A stretch of DNA of 64,000 nucleotides. It comes from Echinarachnius parma (lineage: Eukaryota; Echinodermata; Echinoidea; Clypeasteroida; Echinarachniidae). The first letter of the stretch is position 1; each line of letters opens with the position of its first letter. The notes under the pieces were generated by a model. It did no database searches. It saw nothing but the letters and a program-made list of their open reading frames with translations, and was not told where the DNA came from. Of this stretch, positions 18,948-30,273 are shown piece after piece. The translations under genes were made by a program, and so were the position numbers. The stretch lies in the NCBI GenBank assembly GCA_037951105.1, contig JBAMJV010009356.1:60937-124936 (forward strand), given 5' to 3'.

Positions 18948-21900
18948 GTAAGTTAATTTTCGGTTCATTGCTAGGTTTGATTAGTCATTGTCTTGTTAAT
19001 CGGTGTTATGTTATTGGCGTTGCTGCTGTTGGTGCCGTTACTGTTGTTGTTGTTGTTGTTGTTGATTGTGGTGATTGTGGTGAAGGTGGTGGTAATGATG
19101 GTGATTTTGGTGGTGGCGGTGATGTTTGTGGTGTTGGTGTTGGTGACGATAGTGGTAGTAGCGATGGTGGTTGTACTAGTGATTGTGGTGGTGGTGGTGG
19201 TGGCGGTGGCGGCGATAGTGATGGCAGTGGTATAAGCATAAATTTGCATAACATGAACGTTAATTGATATAGCTACGATAGCTACGATAGCTAGATAAAG
19301 CTACGAGGGGCATCGCATGAAAAGAATAGAATGATTGCAATTACAAAATACAATACAATACTCAAATATAAAATGCTTTTAACAAATACCAAACATTACT
19401 CGGCCAAATTACGTTTTTATTAATTAAACGGATTGTACAGTCGTGGTCAAACTGAATTTTAGTAACCAACACTTGCATCATATCATTACAAACTAATAGT
19501 AATAACTCCACCATGCCCGAAAGGTAGAAAAACCTAGAACCGGCCAAGTAAGAAGATCGTTATCATTCATAAAGCAGCCGTTTTAACACTATAGGGCGCT
19601 TTCTAAAAACAAATTGGTTTCAACCATTTTTATAACATTTTGAATGTGTGATTTTGTTAAAATAATGATTCAATTGAGAGATCATCAACAACTATTTTAA
19701 AAGCTCGTTGGTAAATTTTTGCAAAAGTTTAAGCATTATATACATTTTTTCTTAAATCATTTAATAAATGTGCCCTTCCAAGTGTCACTTAGTTTTTCCT
19801 TCCCTCACAAATTAATTATTTCCAGAAGGGCCCTCTAAACCAAAACTGTACTAATTATCCCTTTAACTACATAAGTACAGGACACGATCTTTAAAATAAA
19901 CGGGACTTCAACGTGTGTTTGAATGTTAACCGAGAGGACGATTCAAATTAACGAGCAAGTTATTCCAAAACTTCAGGCAACACAGAAATGTTCGATCACC
20001 TATGGATGAGAATGTTTTTGAAGTGTTTATAGGGGCATGTGATGAAAATTGGGTGTAATAACTGTAATTAATTACTGTATTTGTTTGCATTTAATTGTTT
20101 TTATGGGACAATTAAGCTTTTCTTTCCACCTATCTCAAGCATTCTAAAGTACAAAGAAATGTTTGAAGACTTATTTTATAATTATTTTGTGATTTTCAGA
20201 TGATGATGCATCTACATCATCTAGAACCACCCGTATATGTAAACTGTATCATAGCGTGATGTAACTGGATGTTATTTGACTATTACATCACACGAGCCAT
20301 GCATGCCACGGTTATCCATTATTATTTTGACTGGATTCATTTCGAATCAATTCTATTTTAATTTCATTCTCCATAAGCTTAACATGAATACAATGTACTG
20401 TCAAATAGAACTATCAAGGAATATTAGCAAACACAAAACAATATGTATACAGTTTCATGAAAATGCGGGGTCTGATGAGGCCTGGAAAAATCAACTACGG
20501 TATGCGATTTAAAGGGATCTAGTAACTTTGTTTCCATGTGCAAAGAGTGATGAATGGTTGATACAATGTAGATTGTTGATATTTGATTTGTCCACTGGGT
20601 ATTGTGTGGAAATTTGGACTTTATATGGCCGAGTAATGAGCAACAATGCAAAGTGATATTCACTAACTCATTGCACTGACTTAGTTTATGGTTGATATCC
20701 GGTGGATAGTTCAACATCTGAACACTTCAAACGTAAATATGTTTTTAACGGAAGAGAAATGCGAAAAATCAAAACCTGTGACATGCTTCTATTTTTGATA
20801 CAACAAGGTCCGAGGGAACCGCTAGAATTCCAATTGAATTTTGAGGGTTTGAATGATGTTACTAGATCCATTTGACATAGTTCAGAAATGTTGGTACTGT
20901 CAGTAAACTCCATTTTACTACTACCATGTATGTTGACACGGGATTTTTAAAAAAAGAGCAGAATTTACAGTACGGGTTTGGAGGTGTTTGTGCATGGCTA
21001 TGTAAATACCAACTAGTACTATTTACTTAAACCTTTTACATCTCCCCTCTTTCTGTTTATCTCTTTGTCACTGTGTTTGTTTTCACCCCTGCTTCTATCC
21101 TCTTCTTAAATCCCCTCCCCCTCCCTCTACCCCTCTCATTTCCTTCACCATCACTCCCCTCTCCCCCAGCCTGCTCCCCCTCCTCTCTTTTTCGTTTTTA
21201 GCGCCTTGTCTCTGAAATATTCTTTGAATGGTCTATTGTTTGTATCATTCCAACGCAGGGCGTACTGATGTAAGAAATGTACAAGTTCCGTTCGACAGCA
21301 GCAACGTCATGAGGTATTTATATTTGTATATGCTATTCTATATGTAAAGATACATTCTCAACGCAAACACTTTAATTAAATATGAAGTGATTCGGTCTTG
21401 TTGACATATATCACCTGATGAGTTTGTGTTGCGGGTTTTATTCTCAAACGCAATCGATTCTGTTTGAAGTATTATTCGGCCACCTCGATTTTCGCGACTA
21501 CTCCGAAATGCAAAAATTTCACACATATCCACTTTGTGACTTTTGTTTTGTTTAGTCTTGCGCATCATTTGATACCAAATTTGCGCGTGTCGCGACTTTG
21601 GTTGTGGTGTCACGTGCCATTTTAAAGGTCACATGTCGCACACAAGAATTTATGAAAAGTACAGTTTCCCATTCATATGTGTGTAAGAAAAACTCTCTAT
21701 TTCCATCTGTAAGACCTTTATTAGAAATTGAAATATCCTTTGATAAGCATTTAGTTTAACTGAAAATTAGAACCATAAAACAATAACCAACTGAGCAATA
21801 AATAAAGAAATTAATTTTGTTATGCATTTCATTGTTTTCCTGGTTTTGACAATCCCTTATTTTAGGTGATTCTATCGTTAGTTTGATTTCCACCATCGTG

Positions 21901-23634
21901 GTAATATAATCAACTCGGTCACATTCTTATCAGTTTCTGACAGTTTTATCAACTACTGTCAATAATCCCAGCTGTGTTAACTGCCCCCGAGGCCCAGTGC
22001 TATCACAGAGAGAGGGGCTTGTGATAAAAAAAAGTGTCAAAAGTGATAAAAATCTACTCGATGCAGGCTTGAGACCTGAAATATCATACCGCTTGTCAGG
22101 CCCTGAGAAGCGGTTTTCTCTAAGCGATGGAATCACGTCAGTACTCATTAATTGCATTAAGTATAAGTTGAACCCCAAAACAAGTTTTTACAACATTTGC
22201 ATGTCCCTACAAATGCAAACAAATAAAATAAAAAAATAAAGAAATACATTACAATTAGCATATTCGCATAACTATTTAGCTTTCAGCCCCCCCCCCCCCC
22301 AGTCCTTTGAAGGTCTGAACAATCCTAGTTCTTTTAGGGTTAAGCTTGTTCACACGAAATTTTAGCAACATGATTTAGAACTTTCCAATTGTTTTTCTTT
22401 CCTCCCTAGATCGTTTTACAACGCTAGCACTGGTGAAGATGGACTGCATCTAAAGAAGTCGATGGCGAGGGAGCCTCAAGAGGTGAAAAAGGTGGCAATG
22501 AAGCAGGACATCAGCTGCAGAGAAAAGAGTAAACCATCGCTTACTGGATTACTGAGCAGAGCCAATTACGATTCGCAAATCTACCGTCTTCTGCTTTCGC
22601 TCGAGTACCAAAGGTTTCTCCCTAACTACTACCTGTACAGCAAAGACAACGAAGAGAGGGATAGGGAATACAAGGAGAGTCACGTGGTTTTCATGCATCA
22701 TACCAAGTGCGGTGGAAGCACAGTCAAACTTCTGCTGGAGAGGATCGCCGATGAGCAGAGTCTTCCGATTCACAAGATGTCATTGCCCTACCAAACTAAG
22801 CACGTTTACCACAAGTTTGGTTCCGAAGGCAGGGCTGATTATACTGCTAGTGGTGGGGTTGGCAGTAATCTTGATCGTGGTGGTGGTGATGGTAGATACC
22901 GTCTTGTTGACAGCATCCTGAATAGTGATGCTGGAACCACACATAGTGATGTTGGTACGCCAAGTAGTAATATCAATAGCTCCGTTGCTGGTCGTCGTCG
23001 TCTCCATGGTCACGAACCTAGGCGACGCATCTTCATGGGTGTGTTCTCCTTCGGCGTGTGCGACATCCTGTACGACAGACCGTGTTCGTACTTCACGGTC
23101 ATACGGGACCCTCTCGATCGCATCATCTCCTCCTATTTGTTCTGTCAGGAGAGTGAAGGCAATTGCGCTCAGACTGTGGAGGGCTCCCTCACCGACTGGG
23201 CCATACAGCAAGGGAGCAGGTTCTTCCACCACCTCCTCATCGGTGGTGATATAGCCGCACCATTGGGAGGTTTAATCGGTATGACGAAAGGGCGATTCCA
23301 TTCTGCGACCAAGAAAGCGCAAAGGCGCGCTATTCTAGACTACTTTATCAATAGTCTAGAGCACTGGTTCTCGTTTATAGGCATCACTGATGAGATGGAG
23401 ATGTCAATGAGGATGTTGGAAGACGTGTACGGTCTCCCGGTCAACTATGTCAATCAAAAGAACCAGGGTCAGACAAAGGCCTCCATGGATCAGGTCAAAC
23501 TGGACAACATGAGGACAACGCTGCAGAGGAACTATACCGTCTTGAATGCTCTCCACGAAGACATAATGTTGTATAAGAAGGGGAAGGAACTCTTTGATAT
23601 ACAGCTGAAACAGTTCTTAAACAAGAAGAAATAA
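18857..23634 (+). CDS. Golgi-type membrane carbohydrate sulfotransferase
   Basis: Four exons join in frame: 18857-18947, 20200-20238, 21259-21313 and 22410-23634, giving about 469 residues. Residues 1-10 are a short basic cytoplasmic end and about 11-30 a hydrophobic signal anchor, so topology is type II, as in Golgi enzymes. The last exon carries the catalytic domain. MHHTKCGGST (about 157-166) fits the 5'-phosphosulfate-binding loop of PAPS-dependent sulfotransferases, and VIRDPLDRIISSY (about 292-304) fits the 3'-phosphate-binding motif. The family transfers sulfate from PAPS to sugar hydroxyls. The motif style resembles Sulfotransfer_2-type enzymes (heparan/chondroitin/galactose sulfotransferases), but acceptor sugar and exact subfamily cannot be told. 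A Gly/Ser/Asp-rich low-complexity stretch (about 207-258) lies between the two motifs. The start is the first ATG in frame; the frame upstream has only a GTG. Confidence 0.85.
19017..19232 (+). repeat. Imperfect (GTT/GGT)n trinucleotide tract
   Basis: About 215 bp of degenerate GTT, GGT and GAT triplets. It yields spurious Gly/Val or Thr/Pro open frames in several registers. Confidence 0.85.
19430..19866 (-). mobile_element. MITE family B, partial reverse copy
   Basis: Contains the family B segments GGTCAAACTGAATTTTAGTA, CATTACAAACTAATAGTA and GGGCGCTTTCTAAA. It ends in TATCCCTTTAA at 19863-19866. The central palindrome and left end are missing. Confidence 0.6.
20200..20238 (+). CDS. Sulfotransferase exon 2
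   Basis: A 39-bp phase 1-1 exon with acceptor ATTTTCAG and donor ATAT/GTAAAC. It encodes YDDASTSSRTTRI, the start of the luminal stem. It is included because it links exon 1 and exon 3 in frame. Confidence 0.6.
20509..20874 (+). mobile_element. MITE family A, copy with decayed right end
   Basis: Starts TTAAAGGGATCTAGTAACTT. The body matches 8724-9109 (GAGTAATGAGCAA, AACAAGGTCCGAGGGAACCG). The right end GTTACTAGATCCATTTGAC has lost the TTAA. Confidence 0.7.
21259..21313 (+). CDS. Sulfotransferase exon 3
   Basis: A 55-bp exon, phase 1 to phase 2, with acceptor CAACGCAG and donor ATGAG/GTATTT. It encodes W-RTDVRNVQVPFDSSNVM of the stem region. The C/T-rich stretch just upstream (about 21050-21180) is intronic. 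Confidence 0.65.
22410..23634 (+). CDS. Sulfotransferase exon 4: catalytic domain
   Basis: Acceptor CTCCCTAG; the exon opens 17 codons before the ATG at 22462 and runs to TAA at 23632-23634. It carries both PAPS-binding motifs (FMHHTKCGGST and YFTVIRDPLDRIISSYLF). The conserved VFSFGVCDILYDRPCS lies just before the second motif, and the C-terminal end is Lys-rich. The stop codon overlaps an AATAAA; a cleavage site further downstream is not identified. Confidence 0.9.
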
Positions 23635-24792
23635 AGAATGATATCATATTACTCACGATTGAATTGATGCTCAATATGGTCTACAGACATGACAGACAAA
23701 CCGTGTTTATTCACATGAGTATGCATATTTATATATCCTGACTATAGACATACATAATTATTATTTTAACATAATCATTGTAATTTTTAAGAGTATGGAG
23801 TATATTCTCAGTATAGATAAAATTTGTCTCCAGTTATGTCCCTTTCGCAGCCTCCCTTTAGGCCTTGCCGTAGGAGCCACGTATAATGCATTTTCATGTA
23901 AAGAAAAGAAATGGAGTTATTCCGTGACAATTGTGGCATGTACGGGTTTAGTTATCATGGTTATAGGGTCTCCGTTCCATTTACGGAAGGGAAAGCTGAG
24001 ATTTTCATAAAGTTCACAAATTCGCCAACTAAAATCAGCCATGTTGAGCGATGGCTTTTGTTAAGTGAGTGACCATGGGTATGAGGTGGCTATAGTTATT
24101 TTTCGTGGCTATTCAGTGGCTGTACAAAGCCCGTGTTTTACATGGTGTTTACGGCGCCGTAACATAATCGTTTCTTAATGTGTTTAATATACGTGGCTCT
24201 TACCTTAAGGCTTTACGGGTAAGTGTGACTGCCTGACTGGGATATTACCGAAGCTGTTTTCTTGGAAGAGCATTTCGTTACGGGGCAGTGTTCTATAACA
24301 CGAGTAATTGCCTTCTGCTAGCGTCAGCCTCATAATTATATACAATTTCTATTACATAACCACATTCCCTTGTGCCGGTTGACCGGTTTTGTTCATAGGA
24401 ATATCTTCTTAAACCCTTTGATGTACTAAGTAATTGATATGAAGATAAGTTATCAAACTTTACTAACCATTTCAATTTCAATTTCAATTTCAAATTTTAT
24501 TCAACACTAATCATATATATATATGTACATTTAAAATATACAGATGCAAAATGAGGTACAAAAATTGTTATACATATACAAATAATCATATATGATAGTG
24601 TTTGGGATAGGTAGGAAGGAAGGGTTCCTTATATAAAAACCTATCCCATTTACATACCCATGCAAAATATTAAAAAACAGGTCCTTTAAAAAAACAATGA
24701 ATTTGTCATAGACGTCACGATTGGGATCACGATTATGTGTAAAGCGAAACAGTTTGAAATTCTAAAAATTAAATCTTAACGTGTAGCATGTG

Positions 24793-24999
24793 AAGCCCAA
24801 CACACACATAGTCGATCCGACCCAATCCGACTGGTTTTCAGGATCGGCTGAGAGTGAGTTGCCTCACGAGTCCGATTTCACCAGTCGGGGCCGATTCAAC
24901 ATGTCGAATCGGCTTTGACTGAGTGATACCGATTCTAGACTGACTGAAATCCAGTCGGATCGGATCGACTCGGCACTGGCCACTGTGTGTGTTGGGTTT
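24793..24999. mobile_element. Inverted-repeat MITE (family G), copy 2
   Basis: About 207 bp. The left AAGCCCAACACACACA and right TGTGTGTGTTGGGTTT pair. The interior has GATCCGACCCAATCCGACTGG and its near complement, with the CAGTCGG motifs also seen at 13462-13678. Confidence 0.7.
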
Positions 25000-25330
25000 C
25001 ATGCGCATGACCCGATCTGTTTCTTTTAATGTTGCCATGGTTGCAGAGTACACATAATCGTGACCCCAAAACGACTACTAAGCAATCAGTTAAGACCATC
25101 ATGACAAGAATTTCGATAAACTTTGATAAATTATATTATAATGACATACTTCTAACATTCAGACTATATTCCTAAGCTTTCATTTGAGATCCAAGTTAAA
25201 ACAAGGTGGAACTGACTAGGAATCAATTAAATAAATGAAACCTAGACCTCCGGATAGCTGGACCGGTGCTCTTACCATGCTTACCTTCGGCTACAAGATT
25301 CTTTGATTGTTTTTATAATGGTTAAATAAA

Positions 25331-25378
25331 TTAAATGAAATGAAATGAAATGAAGTGAAATTAAATGAAATGAAATGA
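25331..25378 (+). repeat. ATGAA microsatellite
   Basis: About nine slightly imperfect copies of the 5-bp unit AATGA. Confidence 0.85.
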
Positions 25379-25865
25379 GCGGCACGTGCCTCGTGTCTGT
25401 CATAAGCATCATAAACCCGACTCGAATATGGATATATTCTTCAGCTTCAGCTTCAACAATAGGATAATGATATGGAATGAACATGATAATAGCGAACGTG
25501 AGAAATCACGCGAAGAGATGGCTCTTTCTACTGTATATATCGTTCCTTGTAAGTTTTCCCCTATGTTTGAGTTGATACATACCAGTAATTCCACTCATTT
25601 ATGTTGAATAAGTAAATATTTAAAATTAGCGAAAACACTTTGATTTATTTAATGAATTGTTTCAACTTTTGTTTTCATTATCTTCATTTTTAAAAGGAAT
25701 TCGACCGTGAACCATTCGATGAGATGAACTCTACATAATTATACAAATCACTCGCCATTCAAGTTACAACGAACTGACATGAAACTTCGGCGTTACGAAC
25801 GTCATTCTCGTTTTGTTTTCTTTTTAAAGGGTTAGGGGCTTGGGGCGATAGGCTTGAACAAGAAT

Positions 25866-26172
25866 TCACTCAATATCTTCATACTCATGATACGTGTCCT
25901 CATTTACAACTTCATCATTGCCCTCCTCAGTCACAATGTTTTGCTCGTAAGCATGTCCTCGGCTTTCTTCATGTAACTCATTACCAGTGTTTTGTCCAGG
26001 CGTCGTACAAGTGATCTGGTATGGTTCAGGCAGCGTACGCAAGCCAAGTTCTGAGTAGTTATTACCATCCGTCTGCGATTGAAAGCGGGGTCCTATTTCT
26101 TGAAGTTCGGTAGAGATGTTATGATCTCCCGGGATGGTTGAGCGGGTGGTAGATGAATTGTGCTCCGTTCTC
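25866..26172 (-). CDS. Cytoplasmic tail exon (gene 3)
   Basis: Acceptor AATTTAG, phase 2; 101 residues then stop. The tail is acidic and Asn/Thr/Glu-rich, with tyrosines in [22 protein letters not shown] and [13 protein letters not shown] resembles the pYEEI-type ligand of Src-family SH2 domains, and YSEL with YQIT has near-ITAM spacing but the second lacks the final Leu/Ile. Signalling is an inference from these motifs only. Confidence 0.75.
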
Positions 26173-29100
26173 CTAAATTGAAGACACATACTGATTTACT
26201 GTCGAATTAGAATGTTTACGTCATTCTATGCAAACACTATTCAAACAGTAATTAAAGGGTTACTCAATACACGTTGATGATGATTTCATTATTTGAATTT
26301 ATGATATTACCTTCCACGTTATGAGTGATGAGGAACTCCATAATTCACAACAATGTTTATACAAATGTAACGAATTTATCCTAACAAAATCATCCCAATT
26401 CACAAAAATATATATCACACCCAGTGGCGTACCAAGAAATGTTTTCAAGGGGGGGGGGAGGGGGTTTAATTCGTCAGCCAATTTTCTGTCATTGGGGGGG
26501 GGGGGGGTGTCCGTAGACATTTTTGAAGGCAAGACCGAGAATTGTCAACATTTACGAGGCCGAGACCATCGGTAATGATGGGCGAGACCGCTAAAATGTG
26601 GTCTCGAGACAAGCTACAATTAAGTTGAAAGGGAGGGGGGGGGGGTTCAAATCCCCCAAACAGTAATGTTCTGGTCAAAGGGGGGGGGGGGGGGGGGCTT
26701 CGGTTACCTTTTCCAAATACCGATCACATTGAAGCAAACAACTGCCAACAACATTAGTACTACAGCTACCCCAGCTACAGCAGCGACAGCAAAATATATT
26801 CCAGTCATCGGCGTTGTCGGGATTGTGGACTGCGTCGGGACAAGTGTAGTTATTAGCGTCTCTGGAGTATTGACATAACAACAATATAAGATCCTTTAAA
26901 CGTGCGGTTTATTTAATATGTTTCACATTGAAATAAATTGTATTCCATTCGCCATAATAACACATGCATCAAAATTACACAAACGTTCAAAAACATGCAA
27001 ACCAATACAAACATACCGAAAATTAACTACGACATAGAGTATTATTCATGCAAATTGGGAAAATACTAATTGCTTGTTGCATCGGAGGTGAATTCTATCT
27101 TCCTATGTCTGTCTAAGGTCTATATTGATCATTAGTCTGCGGCAAGTAATCCAGAGTGTGTTTGATCCCATTGGCGGTTTCTCTGATGGATGCACATATA
27201 TAAACAAACGCTAGCTAGATGGATACCCAGATAACAATGCGACGTTGGCGGAACGTAGTCTATAGTCGGCACCGTCGCGGTTGGAAAAACAACGTTTAGC
27301 CAACGTTGGCCTACGGTAAATTCACAACGATATTTTTGCAGTCGGCGAGCTGACGTTAAAACAACGTTAAGCCGACGTTGGCTGTTGACTGTTGGCAAAC
27401 TGGTCGGCAAATGTACGTTGAAACAACGTTGGGTGATAGTTAGACGAACAATCATATTTATATGGTCGAAAAGCAAACGTTGGGCCAACGTTTCGCCTAC
27501 TACGTTGGATATTGGTTGGCTAGTTGACGTCGTACTAACGTTTGACAAACAACCGCATTACGACGGTAGGCAAGCCAACGTAGGGCCAACATTCACTTAT
27601 ATAGTCGTATGAACGTTGGGGTTTAGTCGGCTCAATGTTGGCTTGACGTCAGAAATAGCAAAATAAAAGGTTGGGCAAACGTTGGCGCAACATTGGCAAT
27701 TGACGTTGGCTTATGGGGGTTGGGCCGACAAGGGCCCAGCAGCAAGAATGACGTGGGCAAAACGTCACGTTTTGACGTTGGCCCAACATGACCGCCTACA
27801 TTGGGCCAACGATGGGCCAACGTAGCATTGTTATCTGGGTATGATAGCCAGAAATAACCGACTGTAAATTGGGTTTCTTTTCTATAAATCTATTTCTATT
27901 AATCGGACTTCCTATATACCAAGACGGTCAATGAAGCTAGACCTGATAAATGTCTTCAGGGCTCTCTTAAATTAATCAATTGAGGATATTTTATAATTTG
28001 TCTAAGTCGTGAATCCTAACGTGGAAGTGCTGAATACGGTATATTAAGAGATTATTTGCAAAAATGCCTTAAACGCCAATTCTGAATTCTATTATACAGA
28101 ATAATGCCTTTAAATTGATTCTTTACTCCACTTAATAATAATGAAGATATGCAGTATATTGCACATTTCCTTATTAACTATTTTGTTTTCAACCAGCTTC
28201 AATTGCAAATATTCCTGAATTGGATACAAATTGAGATACATGTATTACTTTTTGCAACATGATGAGGATGATGATGACGATAATTCTAATGCAGGCAATA
28301 GTGATGATGACAATGATGATGATATGATAATGACGACAATAGTAATGATGATGATGATGCTAGTGGTGGTGGTGATGGTGCTGAAAGTTCTGGTGGTGAT
28401 GATGATGACGGTGGTGGTAATTATGATACAAATATTGGTGATGAGTGTGGTGGTGGTGTGGTAACTACGATAGTGATTATGATAGTGCAGTGATAATGGT
28501 CAAAGGAATGATGATGACTACGATAGTGATTATGATAGTGCAGTGATAATGGTCAAAGGGATGATGATGACTAAGATAGTGATTATGATAGTGCAGTGAT
28601 AATGGTCAAAGGAATGATGATGACTAAGATAGTGATTATGATAGTGCAGTGATAATGGTCAAAGGGATGATGATGACTAAGATAGTGATTATGATAGTGC
28701 AGTGATAATGGTCAAAGGAATGATGATGACTAAGATAGTGATTATGATAGTGCAGTGATAATGGTCAAAGGAATGATGATGACTAAGATAGTGATTATGA
28801 TAATGCAGTGATAATGGTCAAAGGGATGATGATGACTAAGATAGTGATTATGATAGTGCAGTGATAATGGTCAAAGGGATGATGATGACTACGATAGTGA
28901 TTATGATAGTGCAGTGATAATGGTCAAAGGGATGATGATGACTACGATAGTGATTATGATAGTGCAGTGATAATGGTCAAAGGGATGATAATGACTACGA
29001 TAGTGATTATGATAGTGCAGTGATAATGGTCAAAGGGATGATGATGACTAAGATAGTGATTATGATAGTGCAGTGATAATGGTCAAAGGGATGATGATGA

Positions 29101-30236
29101 CTAAGATAGTGATTATAATAGTGCAGTGATAATGGTCAAAGGGATGATGATGACTAAGATAGTGATTATGATAGTGCAGTGATAATGGTCAAAGGGATGA
29201 TGATGACTACGATAGTGATTATGATAGTGCAGTGATAATGGTCAAAGGGATGATGATGAATACGATAGTGATTATGATAGTGCAGTGATAATGGTCAAAG
29301 GGATGATGATGACTAAGATAGTGATTATGATAGTGCAGTGATAATGGTCAAAGGGATGATGATGACTACGATAGTAATTATGATAGTGCAGTGATAATGG
29401 TCAAAGGGATGATGATGACTAAGATAGTGATTATGATAGTGCAGTGATAATGGTCAAAGGGATGATGATGACTACGATAGTGATTATGATAGTGCAGTGA
29501 TAATGGTCAAAGGGATGATGATGACTACGATAGTGATTATGATAGTGCAGTGATAATGGTCAAAGGGATGATGATGATCACGAAGACGATAATGATGACT
29601 ACAATAGTAATGATCATGATCATGATGACGATAGTGATGATGATGACGATAATAATAATGAAGATAACAATGATGTCGATATTGATGATCATGATAATGC
29701 TGATGGTTTACCTTCTCTGCATGCGATGCCTATGAAGTTATCCTTGCACACACAGGAGTAGGATGCAAGCAGGTTCAGACACTCCTTTGTACCCACAGGA
29801 TCACAGATGCCAGTTTCGCAATAATCAATAGCTGCAGCACAAAGATGAAACGAGAACATAAAATGAATGCTAGTGTTTAATTTTTTTTACATGACAAGAC
29901 TAAAATCGGGAACTGGCATTAAAACATGAAGAAGTTAATTTCCATTATATTCGAGAGTCCATATCATATGGGGCTGACATTTTCGATCCTAGCAGAATCT
30001 TTTTCAGAGGCAAACTGACCTTGGGTGTTCTTCACGAAGATCCTAATTTGAACTTAAATTCTAGGTTTGACTTTAAAAATATGGAAAGCCATTGTTTCAC
30101 TGAATTTTTTTTCTAAAAGTTATTTTAAAAGGCATACATGTTGATTAAAATATAATCAGGGGATTTCTCTAACAAGCCCAAAGTCAATTTGCCTATATTC
30201 ATTTACATATATCTATTTATATAATCCATATCTATA

Positions 30237-30273
<37 letters not shown>

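Larger units (their letters stand above)
18948..20199. other. Sulfotransferase intron 1
   Basis: Contains a trinucleotide-rich tract (19017-19232) and a partial family B MITE in reverse (19430-19866). No exon is seen. Confidence 0.6.
23635..25865. other. Convergent intergenic region, sulfotransferase / Reeler-EGF gene 3
   Basis: A 2.2-kb region with both 3' ends. It holds a family G MITE (24793-24999), short TTTCAA (24470-24500) and ATGAA (25331-25378) microsatellites and AT-rich sequence. TTTATT at 25644-25649 reads AATAAA on the minus strand, about 220 bp beyond the stop of gene 3, and could be its poly-A signal. Confidence 0.5.
26862..29711. other. Intron of gene 3 with an AACGTTGG element and a minisatellite
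   Basis: A 2.85-kb intron. It holds the element at 27226-27839, a GAT-rich tract (28258-28460) and a 53-bp tandem array (28465-29578). No exon is seen. Confidence 0.7.

Noticed and set aside
18948-19267. Gly/Val-rich open frame continuing from the sulfotransferase signal-anchor exon
   Set aside because: It is a GTT/GGT triplet tract that is open in several frames on both strands. A GTAAGT donor ends the exon at 18947 and the following exons fit the phase.
22780-23254. Open frames antisense to or shifted from the sulfotransferase exon
   Set aside because: They are shadows of the real frame, which alone carries the two PAPS-binding motifs.
23795-24010. 71-codon open frame after the sulfotransferase stop
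   Set aside because: No domain or splice link. Probably 3' UTR or intergenic sequence.
27132-27820. Open frames on both strands at the AACGTTGG element
   Set aside because: They come from the repeated motif and lie inside an inverted-repeat element. No protein domain is seen.
28465-29578. Regular 53-bp repeat array that could be mistaken for a CRISPR array
   Set aside because: Units are continuous with no unique spacers, and the surroundings are intron-split eukaryotic genes. It is a minisatellite.
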